From JABRWC01 sp039961675 (lineage in GTDB: Bacteria > Planctomycetota > Phycisphaerae > UBA1845 > Fen-1342), in assembly GCA_039961675.1 (NCBI GenBank), contig JABRWC010000170.1, positions 1 through 11,872 of the forward strand: 11,872 bases of DNA, in the 5' to 3' direction. Positions 1-6,772 of this stretch are shown piece by piece (the first letter of the stretch is position 1; the number at the start of each line of letters is the position of its first letter). Under the pieces are notes generated by a model. That model was not told the origin of the DNA. It did not search any database and saw only the letters and a program-made list of their open reading frames with translations. A program made the position numbers and the translations under genes.

Positions 1-948
<948 letters not shown>

Positions 949-1027
949 GGGAATATCCGCGTCGTTCCGGGAGAATCCGGTCGGTGCAGCCGTTTCGCGC
1001 GTGCGCCGCGGCCGCCACGGTCCGGGC

Positions 1028-1055
1028 ATTATGAACCGAATTGATTTCTGCACAA
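1028..1055 (-). promoter_or_regulatory. Putative sigma-70-type promoter of the sigma-54 activator
   Basis: On the minus strand TTGTGC (1055-1050) and CATAAT (1033-1028) are separated by 16 bp. The -10 box matches consensus at 5 of 6 positions; the -35 box keeps the TTG. Transcription would begin near 1021, leaving about 70 nt of leader before the ATG at 948. The segment is noticeably more AT-rich than its surroundings. Assigned by eye only. Confidence 0.45.
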
Positions 1056-1208
1056 GCGTTTACCGCGGTCGGCGGCTATCGTTACCATGCCGGCCGCACT
1101 GCACCGGGCGTCGTCCCGTTTCCGATAATGCCGGGACGCGACGACGATTGGAGCGCGAAATCCCCACAGAACCGTCGGTCCGTGGAAGCGTATAGACGGG
1201 TGATTGCC

Positions 1209-1805
1209 GTGAATGCCAGGAGCGACGAGGAACTTTTGGCGGAGCACCTGGCCGGCAAGCCTGGCGCCTTCGACCTGCTGGTCGGACGGTACCTCGATGA
1301 AGTCTTCGCGTTCGTCTACCGCTTCGTGAACAACGCGGCGAACGCGGACGACCTCGTCCAGGACACCTTCTTGCAGGTGCATTTGGCGGCGGCGACGTTC
1401 GATCGCTCGCGGGCGTTCAAGCCCTGGCTTTACACGATCGCCGCCAACAAGGCGCGCGACTTTCTGCGGTCCAAGGCGCGGCGTTCGCCGCTGTCGATCG
1501 ACGCCGCGTCGAAGGCGGACGACGGCCAGGGACCGGCGGAGTTGATCGCATCCGGCGCGGAGCCGCTGGACCAGCAGGTTGAGACGAGCGAGACGAATCG
1601 GGCGGTTCGCGAAGTCGTGGCGAGCATGCCCGAGCACCTGAGGCTGATCCTGATGCTCGGCTACTTTCAGCAACTGCCGTACGCGGAAATCGCCGAGATC
1701 CTGGAGATCCCGGTGGGTACAGTAAAATCACGGCTGCACGCCGCGGTGGCGCACTTCGCGAAGCTCTGGCGAGCGCGCACGGGCGGCGACCCGGTGTCGA
1801 AATGA
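1209..1805 (+). CDS. ECF-family RNA polymerase sigma factor
   Basis: Alternative sigma factor of the extracytoplasmic-function type, which redirects RNA polymerase to a small regulon in response to an envelope or cytoplasmic signal. From the GTG at 1209 it is 198 residues, normal for the family. Region 2 spans about 20-92 and includes DDLVQDTFLQVH (47-58) and the helix KPWLYTIAANKARDFLR (71-87). Region 4 spans about 132-186 with the helix-turn-helix LPYAEIAEILEIPVGTVKSRL (156-176, broken here only by position). The start is uncertain: no strong Shine-Dalgarno sequence precedes it, GTG 1200 and ATG 1128 are in-frame alternatives, and the residues before 1209 do not look like sigma factor. Its stop overlaps the next gene by 4 nt (ATGA), which indicates translational coupling with a partner regulator. 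Family is very secure, subgroup is not. Confidence 0.93.
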   Translation: MNARSDEELLAEHLAGKPGAFDLLVGRYLDEVFAFVYRFVNNAANADDLVQDTFLQVHLAAATFDRSRAFKPWLYTIAANKARDFLRSKARRSPLSIDAASKADDGQGPAELIASGAEPLDQQVETSETNRAVREVVASMPEHLRLILMLGYFQQLPYAEIAEILEIPVGTVKSRLHAAVAHFAKLWRARTGGDPVSK

Positions 1806-2842
1806 ACCATACGCACGAGAACGGATTCGGCGACGGATCGAGCGGTTTCGACGGCGCCCTGCTGGACCGCTATCTGGGGCGGCTTTCCGCGGATGAGGAA
1901 GCCGCGCTTGAGCAGCGCATGAGCGCGGACGCCCGTCTGGCCGCGGACGACGAAGCGCTGTCGGCCTGCTTCGAGGCTCTGCGCGCGTTCCGCGTCCCGC
2001 GCACGCCGCCGGGTTTGAAAGATCGAATTCTCGCCCGGGTGGTGGCGGCCGGCCCTGCGCTGCGCGTGCACGGCACGGCAAAGCGGCGGCCACCCGTGGA
2101 CAACCGCGGATTTACGCCGGTTTCGCTCCAGTCGTTCCGCGACATCGCGGCCGTGGCGGCCGTGATCGTGCTGATGGTCGGCGTCGGCGTGCCGAGCGTG
2201 TTGCACATGCGCGAGCGCAATCAGCGCACGGTGTGCTCGTGGAATTTGGGGCAGATCGGGCAGGGGCTGGCGAGCTACGCCAGCACATTCGGCGACAGTC
2301 TGCCGTTCGCGGGCTGGTCGAGCCGCTCGTCGTGGCAGCCGACTTCCGAGCCGGGCGTGGAGGTTGTTCCGAATCGTCGGCACATGTTCCCGCTGGCGCG
2401 GAATGCGTACGTTCCGGTGCGGGTGTTCATCTGTCCGTCCACCAATGACCGGCCGATGCCCAGCGATTTGATTGCCGTCCGGCGAGACTTCCTCGAGTCG
2501 CGGAACATCAGCTATGCCAGCCAGAACATGGCGGGTGTGCGGCCGACGTTTCGTGCTCATCCGGACGCGGCCGTCATGGCGGACGACAACCCGTGCTTTG
2601 ACAGCGGGATGCCGCTGTTCGATTTCGCGCGCAGCATCGGCCTGGCGGACCCGGCCCGGAGCAACTCTCGCGCCCACGGCGGCGCCGGGCAGAACCTGCT
2701 CACGCTCGGGGGCGCGGTGAAGTGGGCGACGACGCCGAACGCGGGCGTGAACGGCGACAACATCTGGACGCTGACGCACGTGCTGAGTTACACGGGCCGC
2801 GAAGGTCCGGAGGCGGAAACCGATTCGCATCTGCTGAAGTAG
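1802..2842 (+). CDS. Membrane-anchored anti-sigma-like protein with pseudopilin/H-X9-DG-like periplasmic domain
   Basis: Probable membrane-bound regulator of the upstream sigma factor, 346 residues. Residues about 18-75 (LLDRYLGRLSADEEAALEQR...) resemble the N-terminal helical segment of anti-sigma factors, but the HxxxCxxC zinc motif is absent. One hydrophobic segment lies at about 114-132. After it comes a periplasmic part that resembles planctomycetal DUF1559/H-X9-DG proteins: SWNLGQIGQGLASYA (146-160), RVFICPST (207-214), ISYASQNM (236-243), DAAVMADDNPCFD (255-267) and the terminal SRAHGGAGQNLL (289-300). The usual pilin cleavage site and N-terminal pilin helix are missing; the anti-sigma helix and membrane segment take their place. 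Gene overlap with the sigma factor supports functional pairing. The anti-sigma role is inference; a membrane protein merely co-expressed with the sigma factor is the alternative. Confidence 0.72.
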   Translation: MNHTHENGFGDGSSGFDGALLDRYLGRLSADEEAALEQRMSADARLAADDEALSACFEALRAFRVPRTPPGLKDRILARVVAAGPALRVHGTAKRRPPVDNRGFTPVSLQSFRDIAAVAAVIVLMVGVGVPSVLHMRERNQRTVCSWNLGQIGQGLASYASTFGDSLPFAGWSSRSSWQPTSEPGVEVVPNRRHMFPLARNAYVPVRVFICPSTNDRPMPSDLIAVRRDFLESRNISYASQNMAGVRPTFRAHPDAAVMADDNPCFDSGMPLFDFARSIGLADPARSNSRAHGGAGQNLLTLGGAVKWATTPNAGVNGDNIWTLTHVLSYTGREGPEAETDSHLLK

Positions 2843-2860
2843 CCGACGCAGTTGGCGTGC

Positions 2861-2930
2861 GTCCTTCGACATTCCCGCGCGCATTTCGTGATTCTCACGC
2901 GTACTCGGTCATTCCCGCGCATCTGGCCCC
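2861..2930. repeat. Degenerate 20-bp-period array of ATTCCCGCGC-type repeats
   Basis: The decamer ATTCCCGCGC occurs at 2871-2880 and 2911-2920, with the variant ATTCTCACGC exactly midway at 2891-2900, giving three units at a 20-bp period. The bases around 2906-2920 (CGGTCATTCCCGCGC) are nearly the reverse complement of the units at 9624-9639. Together with the tandem repeat at 2979-3075 it fills most of the gene-free stretch 2843-3101, where no coding region is evident. Confidence 0.6.
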
Positions 2931-2978
2931 GACGAGCGCGAAACCGCGGCGGCGCCGACGTTCCCCGCTCCCGCCCCC

Positions 2979-3075
2979 GGACGCCCGGCTGCGCGGGGGT
3001 GACGGTTGGGACTGGACGCCCGGCTGCGCGGGGGTGACGGTTGGGACTGGACGCCCGGCTGCGCGGGGGTGACGG
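2979..3075. repeat. 35-bp tandem repeat, 2.8 copies
   Basis: Two identical 35-bp units (2979-3013 and 3014-3048) are followed by the first 27 bp of a third (3049-3075). Each unit contains CGCCCGGCTGCGCGGGGGTG followed by ACGG and a short TTGGGACT spacer. The 17-bp core at 2989-3005 matches 15 of 17 bases of the core of the element at 9604-9620, so both belong to one interspersed family. Perfect identity of the units indicates recent expansion. There are no variable spacers, so it is not a CRISPR array. Confidence 0.92.
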
Positions 3076-3088
3076 GAGGGATGCGCGA

Positions 3089-3094
3089 TTACAA
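3089..3094 (+). promoter_or_regulatory. Putative -10 box placed for a leaderless transcript
   Basis: TACAAT (5 of 6 matches to TATAAT) ends 7 bp before the ATG at 3102, the spacing expected when transcription begins at the start codon itself. A partial -35 candidate, GTGACG at 3069-3074 inside the tandem repeat, is only 14 bp upstream, which is short. Weak, by-eye evidence. Confidence 0.3.
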
Positions 3095-3101
3095 TCAGGC
3101 G

Positions 3102-3461
3102 ATGGAGCGCTTCGTCAGCGAGCCGATCGAGCCGCACCCGCGCGGCTTCGACACGCACGCGATGGGCATGGGGCTCCCCGGCCTTCCCCCTGGGTTCCTG
3201 TGGCGCGGCCGCGAGTGGACGATTCTCGCGGTGCTCGAATCGTGGAAGCACTCCGAGCCTGAGGGCGGGCGCAGCGGCGGCGAGCGCTATTTGCGCCGGC
3301 ACTATTTCAAGCTGCGCATGGACGGCGGCGACGTCTGGACCGTGTATTTCCTCCGCCAGCGCCCGCGCTCGGGTTCGGCCAAGGCGCGCTGGCACCTGTA
3401 CTCGATCGCCGCGGCGGGCGCCCCTTCCAGCGTGCAAGACGCCGGCGACGAGAACGGGTGA
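3102..3461 (+). CDS. DUF6504-type small protein of unknown function
   Basis: Short cytoplasmic protein of 119 residues with no signal peptide or membrane segment. It has the recognisable pattern of a conserved small family that I place as DUF6504: RFVSEPIEP (3-11), FDTHAMGMGLPGLPPGFLWRG (16-36), a WK pair at 48-49, GERYLRRHYFKLRMD (60-74), VWTVYF (78-83) and the Trp/Tyr pair in RWHLYSI (96-102). The family function is not known to me; conserved aromatic and basic residues suggest ligand or nucleic-acid binding, which is only a guess. The ATG at 3102 begins directly at the conserved region. An in-frame ATG at 3081 would add seven residues, but its GGGAGGG lies immediately against the start codon, too close for normal initiation. 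The gene stands alone between a repeat island and a convergent thioredoxin gene. Confidence 0.8.
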   Translation: MERFVSEPIEPHPRGFDTHAMGMGLPGLPPGFLWRGREWTILAVLESWKHSEPEGGRSGGERYLRRHYFKLRMDGGDVWTVYFLRQRPRSGSAKARWHLYSIAAAGAPSSVQDAGDENG

Positions 3462-3537
3462 CCGGTTCGGGCGTACACGGCAATCCGAGCCGCGAGGCGC
3501 ACGGTGAGGCAGCCGCGGGGGTAAGCGTGCCGCTGGC

Positions 3538-3552
3538 AGCGGGCGACCCGCT
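3538..3552. other. Small GC stem-loop between convergent genes
   Basis: AGCGGG, a CGA loop and CCCGCT form a perfect 6-bp stem overlapping the stop codon of the minus-strand thioredoxin gene. No T tract follows on either strand, so it is at best a weak transcription terminator for the two converging genes. Confidence 0.25.
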
Positions 3553-4372
3553 ACTCGTCCTGTGCGAGGTACTTCTTCGCCATCTCGACCATGTCGGCGG
3601 GGGCGTCTTTCAGCTCGACAAGCTCCCGCGCCACGGCCTTTGCGGCGTCGCGGTTGCCGGCCGCGTTATGGCACGACAGGATTGAGATCTTGGCATAAGC
3701 CCGCGTCTCCGCGTCCTTGCTCATCGCGTCCGCCTTTTTGAACAGCGCCACGGCCTGGTCGAGTTTCTGATCGCTCTGGTACGCGTCCGCGACGCCGTTG
3801 TACGCGCGGGCCAGGGATTCGCCGGTATACTTGGCGGTTTCGGCCTTGGCGATCGCGGCCTCGGCCTCGGCGCGCTTTCCGCGCATGGCCATGATCTCGG
3901 CCAGGCGCGCGTTGGTTTCGCCGTCGTCGGGATTGGCTTTCAGCCGGGCCTCGAGTTTCGGCAGGTCGGCGTGCGCGTCGCGAATCCGCGTCACCTCCTT
4001 GGCGAACGGGCCTGGCGGCATGTAGCCGCCGATGCGGCCGACCACTTCGCCGGAATTATCGAGGAACAGGATCGTGGGGAAGCCGGACACGCCGTACTTC
4101 TTGGCGAGCGACAGGCCCTCTTTCTCGGCGTCGGTCTTGAGGTTCACGAACTCGCGGCTGAGCTTGATCACGTCGGCGTTGGCGTAGGTGTCCTTGTCGA
4201 GGCGCTTGCACCAGACGCACCAGTCGGTGAAGAAATCGACCATGATGAGCTTGCCGCCGCTGGCTGCGGCCTTCTGGGCTTCGTCCCAGTTCTTGGCCCA
4301 CTGGATGTCTTCCGCCGCCGAGGTTGCGACCGCCAGCCACACAAACAGCAACCCGCCCACACTCGTCCGCAT
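3551..4372 (-). CDS. Exported thioredoxin-fold protein with C-terminal TPR-like repeats
   Basis: Probable periplasmic thiol-disulfide oxidoreductase, 273 residues. A signal peptide is seen at about 1-20 (hydrophobic core GGLLFVWLAVA, then ATSAA). The thioredoxin domain spans about 24-132: strand KLIMVDFFTDW, redox motif WCVWCK with the active cysteines at 52 and 55, and the cis-proline loop GFPT at 97-100. This matches thioredoxin_7/DsbD-gamma-like proteins. Residues about 137-270 are alpha-helical with repeats such as ANPDDGETNARLAEIMAMRG and a following ESLARAYNGVADAY, i.e. TPR-like, suggesting a protein-binding arm. The start at 4372 is chosen because AGGAG (4384-4380) lies 7 nt upstream; the open frame extends 81 codons further but that part is Arg-rich and precedes the signal peptide. 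Divergent from another exported thioredoxin-like gene at 4534. Fold secure, substrate unknown. Confidence 0.9.
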   Translation of the reverse strand: MRTSVGGLLFVWLAVATSAAEDIQWAKNWDEAQKAAASGGKLIMVDFFTDWCVWCKRLDKDTYANADVIKLSREFVNLKTDAEKEGLSLAKKYGVSGFPTILFLDNSGEVVGRIGGYMPPGPFAKEVTRIRDAHADLPKLEARLKANPDDGETNARLAEIMAMRGKRAEAEAAIAKAETAKYTGESLARAYNGVADAYQSDQKLDQAVALFKKADAMSKDAETRAYAKISILSCHNAAGNRDAAKAVARELVELKDAPADMVEMAKKYLAQDE

Positions 4373-4379
4373 TTGCCGT

Positions 4380-4384
4380 CTCCT
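4380..4384 (-). promoter_or_regulatory. Strong Shine-Dalgarno sequence fixing the thioredoxin start
   Basis: AGGAG on the minus strand, 7 nt before the ATG at 4372. It decides the start against an upstream ATG at 4615 in the same open frame. Confidence 0.75.
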
Positions 4385-4487
4385 GAAGGAAATCTCCGGC
4401 GAACACCGTCGAAGCATGACATACTTTATGCGGGTGCAGCGGTTTCGTCTCGTACGAATTTGTCGCCGCGGCCCGGCGTCGGCGCGA

Positions 4488-4493
4488 TAGAAT
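4488..4493 (+). promoter_or_regulatory. Putative -10 box upstream of the CxxC-less thioredoxin-like gene
   Basis: TAGAAT (5 of 6 matches to consensus) about 40 bp before the ATG at 4534, inside the divergent intergenic region 4373-4533. No convincing -35 lies at the usual distance (TTGTCG at 4460-4465 is 22 bp away), so recognition may depend on another sigma factor or an activator. Confidence 0.3.
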
Positions 4494-4533
4494 CCAGCCA
4501 GGATCCTGCACTTGTGCCTCGCGGGAGGAACGC

Positions 4534-5496
4534 ATGAGAACCCCCCTGCTCGTCTCGATGCTGGCCGGCTGTCTTGCGGCGCCGAGCGTGGCTCAGAATC
4601 GGGGCTATGACGCATCGAACCAGGCCGCCCGGCCGCTGCAATGGCGGCTCGACGTGAAGGACGCGATCGCGGAAGCCCAGCGAACGAACAAGCCGCTCAT
4701 GTTCTGGATCGTCGGGAGCGGCGGCGACCGTGCGGAAGACATGGAGCAATCGCAGAAGCGGGCGTTCCGCGACGTGCGTGTGGTCTCCGCAGCGCAGCGC
4801 TGGATCACCGTGCGGCTGATCCGCTCGCAACACGAAGACCTGCTGAAGAAGTGGGACCTTCCGCCGCGAACGAACCTCGAGGTCGTTTTCACCGCGCCCG
4901 ACGGGGACAAACTCGACACTCTGGCGCCGTCGGGCGTGGCGCATCCCGACTCGTTCCGCCAGAAGATGAACCTGGTGTTCGGCGTCTACAAGCAGCGTCT
5001 GTTCGAGAAAGAGGTTCAACCCAAGCTCCAGGACGCGGCCGCGACGCCGGGGCAGGTGAACGCTGTGCTGAAGCTGGTCCGAGAGTATTCCATAACCCAG
5101 GCAGCCGAGGGGATCACTGGAATGCTCCAAAACGAGAACCTGGACCCGGGCGTGCGCAAGTCCGTCCTGGACACGCTCGCGGAGTTGTCCACACCCGGCG
5201 CGGTGAACAAGCTGTTCGAGGCCGCGCTGGCGGGCGACGCCGACGCGGCGGCCGCGCTGGGCGGCTGCACTCCGGTGGGCGCCGAGCAACTTACGGAGAA
5301 GCTCGGCGGTGAGGACATGGCGGCGCACCTGGCCGCGTACAATGCGATCGCCAAGATCTGCAAGATCAAGAACGCGAAACCGGACCGGTTCTGGCAGGGG
5401 GACAATCCGAAGATCAAGCAGGACGAGATCGACCGCGTCAAGCAGATCGCCGAGAAGGCGGCCAAGGAGTGGAGGCGGCGGAATGAAGACGGCTGA
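4534..5496 (+). CDS. Exported thioredoxin-like protein lacking CxxC, with helical C-terminal domain
   Basis: Exported protein of 320 residues of unknown role. Signal peptide at about 1-20, ending APSVAQ. Residues about 36-155 have the layout of a thioredoxin fold: helix DVKDAIAEAQRTNKPLMFWIV as in the thioredoxin_7-type family, then a loop GSGGDRAEDMEQ where the CxxC would sit, then VRVVSAAQRWITVRLI and the strand LEVVFTAPDG. The redox cysteines are absent, so an oxidoreductase role is unlikely; a structural or chaperone role is possible. Residues about 160-275 are helical, with DPGVRKSVLDTLAELSTPGAVNKL resembling HEAT-like repeats, and the end (295-317) is strongly charged. The start has GGGAGGA 4 nt upstream. 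Its end overlaps the aldolase gene by 14 nt, so the two are probably co-transcribed. The thioredoxin assignment is moderate. Confidence 0.75.
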   Translation: MRTPLLVSMLAGCLAAPSVAQNRGYDASNQAARPLQWRLDVKDAIAEAQRTNKPLMFWIVGSGGDRAEDMEQSQKRAFRDVRVVSAAQRWITVRLIRSQHEDLLKKWDLPPRTNLEVVFTAPDGDKLDTLAPSGVAHPDSFRQKMNLVFGVYKQRLFEKEVQPKLQDAAATPGQVNAVLKLVREYSITQAAEGITGMLQNENLDPGVRKSVLDTLAELSTPGAVNKLFEAALAGDADAAAALGGCTPVGAEQLTEKLGGEDMAAHLAAYNAIAKICKIKNAKPDRFWQGDNPKIKQDEIDRVKQIAEKAAKEWRRRNEDG

Positions 5497-6529
5497 CCTG
5501 CGGAGCGACACGGTCACGAAGCCGTCGCGCGGCATGCTCGAGGCGATGCTCGCCGCCGAAGTTGGCGACGACGTGCTGGGCGACGACCCGACCGTGAACC
5601 GGCTCCAGGAGTTCATGGCCGCATTCCTGGGGAAGGAAGCGGCGCTTTACGTTCCGTCGGGCACGATGGCCAACCAGGTTTCGATCCGCTCCGCCACCGA
5701 GCCGGGCGATGAGCTGATCCTCGACGAGACGACGCACTGCCACAACTACGAGACCGGCGCGCCCTCGGCGCTCTCCGGGTGCAGCGTGCGCTCGATTCAA
5801 GGGGTGCGCGGCGTGTTTTCCGCCGGGCAGGTCGAGGCCGCGGTCCGCCCCGAGAGCCAGCACTTCGCCCGCTCGCGCGTGGTGGTGGTGGAGAACACCA
5901 ACAACCGCGGCGGCGGTTCGGTGTGGCCCGTGGAGAGCGTCGCCGCGATCCGCCGGGTGTGTGACGCCCACGACCTGCACCTGCACCTGGACGGCGCGCG
6001 GCTGATGAACGCGTGCGTCGCCGCGCGGCGCAAGCCGACGGACTACACGCACTACGCCGACTCGGTCTCGATGTGCTTCTCGAAGGGCCTCGGCGCGCCG
6101 GTCGGGTCGATCGTCGCCGGACGGGGCGATTTCATCCGCCGCGCGCACCGCTTCCGCAAGATGTTCGGCGGCGCGATGCGGCAGGCGGGGCTGCTCGCGG
6201 CGGCGGCGCTTTACGCCATCCAGCACAACGTCGAGCGTCTGGCGGACGATCACGCCAATGCGCGCTGGTTCGCGGAGCGTATCGCCGAACTGCCGGGCAT
6301 CCGGCTGGACGTGACGACGGTGGAAACCAACATCGTGATCTTCGATCTCGACCCGGCGCTGGGCGGCGCGGCACGGTTCACGGAGCAGTTGCGTGAGCGA
6401 GGCGTGCTCATGTTTTCCACCGGTCCGCATCGCGTCCGCGCGGTGACGCACATGGACGTAAACCGCGAGCAGATCGAGTATGCCGTGAGCGTCTTTGAGG
6501 AGCTGTGCGGAGCGGCCGCGGTGCGCTGA
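5483..6529 (+). CDS. ltaE: Low-specificity L-threonine aldolase (PLP-dependent)
   Basis: Cleaves L-threonine or L-allo-threonine to glycine and acetaldehyde, in glycine/threonine metabolism; cytoplasmic. The 348 residues match the normal size of this fold-type I PLP family. Motifs seen: N-terminal DLRSDTVTKP (5-14), GDDVLGDDPTVNRLQ (28-42), YVPSGTMANQ (56-65), the PLP-stacking His region DETTHCHNYETGAP (81-94), HLDGARL (168-174) with Asp170 for the pyridine nitrogen, CFSKGLGAPVGS (198-209) with Lys201 as Schiff-base lysine, FRKMFGGAMRQAG (224-236), and ETNIVIF (281-287). GGAGG at 5471-5475 lies 7 nt before the ATG, and the gene begins inside the end of the preceding gene. A longer frame starting at 5309 exists but its extra part is the shadow of the neighbour. 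The enzyme family is very secure; stereopreference cannot be read, so the symbol is nominal. Confidence 0.95.
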   Translation: MKTADLRSDTVTKPSRGMLEAMLAAEVGDDVLGDDPTVNRLQEFMAAFLGKEAALYVPSGTMANQVSIRSATEPGDELILDETTHCHNYETGAPSALSGCSVRSIQGVRGVFSAGQVEAAVRPESQHFARSRVVVVENTNNRGGGSVWPVESVAAIRRVCDAHDLHLHLDGARLMNACVAARRKPTDYTHYADSVSMCFSKGLGAPVGSIVAGRGDFIRRAHRFRKMFGGAMRQAGLLAAAALYAIQHNVERLADDHANARWFAERIAELPGIRLDVTTVETNIVIFDLDPALGGAARFTEQLRERGVLMFSTGPHRVRAVTHMDVNREQIEYAVSVFEELCGAAAVR

Positions 6530-6556
6530 ACCGACATGCGACACCGCGCGACGAAG

Positions 6557-6632
6557 GCGTCAGAGCCCCGCACGGCCGTGCGGGGTGCGCCGACGCTTTG
6601 CGTCAGAACCCCGCACGGGAGTGCGGAGGGCG
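6557..6632. repeat. Pair of palindromic repeat units, 43-bp period
   Basis: Two copies of a unit beginning GCGTCAGA and containing CCCCGCACGG lie at 6557-6589 and 6600-6632. The first holds a perfect 20-bp palindrome, CCCCGCACGGCCGTGCGGGG, at 6566-6585; the second has an imperfect version with CCGCAC and GTGCGG arms around GGGA. They lie in the 243-bp gap after the aldolase gene, where no gene is apparent. Confidence 0.85.
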
Positions 6633-6695
6633 ACCCGTCACTTTTGTGGCGGGTTCGGACGTTTGGGGGATCGCCGCTGGCAGGGATGGCAGCGG
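6633..6695. other. Two further stem-loops in the same intergenic region
   Basis: A 9-bp stem (ACCCGTCAC, loop TTTT, GTGGCGGGT; one G-T pair) lies at 6633-6654, and a 6-bp stem (CCGCTG / CAGCGG, 10-nt loop) at 6674-6695. With the palindromes at 6566-6628 they make four hairpins in 130 bp. The first could terminate aldolase transcription, but no proper T tract follows it. Confidence 0.5.
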
Positions 6696-6772
6696 TCCGC
6701 AACACTTCGAGGTCGGCCCGGCCGACGCAGCTCTTCCGGGCACGGCCGCGCCACAAACGAGGGGGATTTTCC

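Noticed and set aside
1667..2884. 405-residue minus-strand open frame opposite the anti-sigma-like gene
   Set aside because: Arg/His/Pro-rich shadow of the plus-strand gene, with no recognisable domain.
2979..3075. CRISPR array
   Set aside because: The units are head-to-tail without variable spacers, and no cas gene is present.
4426..5616. 396-residue minus-strand open frame
   Set aside because: Lies opposite the CxxC-less thioredoxin-like gene and the aldolase start, both supported by motifs and ribosome-binding sites.
5438..6544. 368-residue minus-strand open frame
   Set aside because: Antisense of the threonine aldolase gene, whose catalytic residues are all present on the plus strand.
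6536..6772. Upstream N-terminal extension of the lipoprotein gene
   Set aside because: It would translate through palindromic repeats, and the signal peptide and Shine-Dalgarno place the start at 6773.
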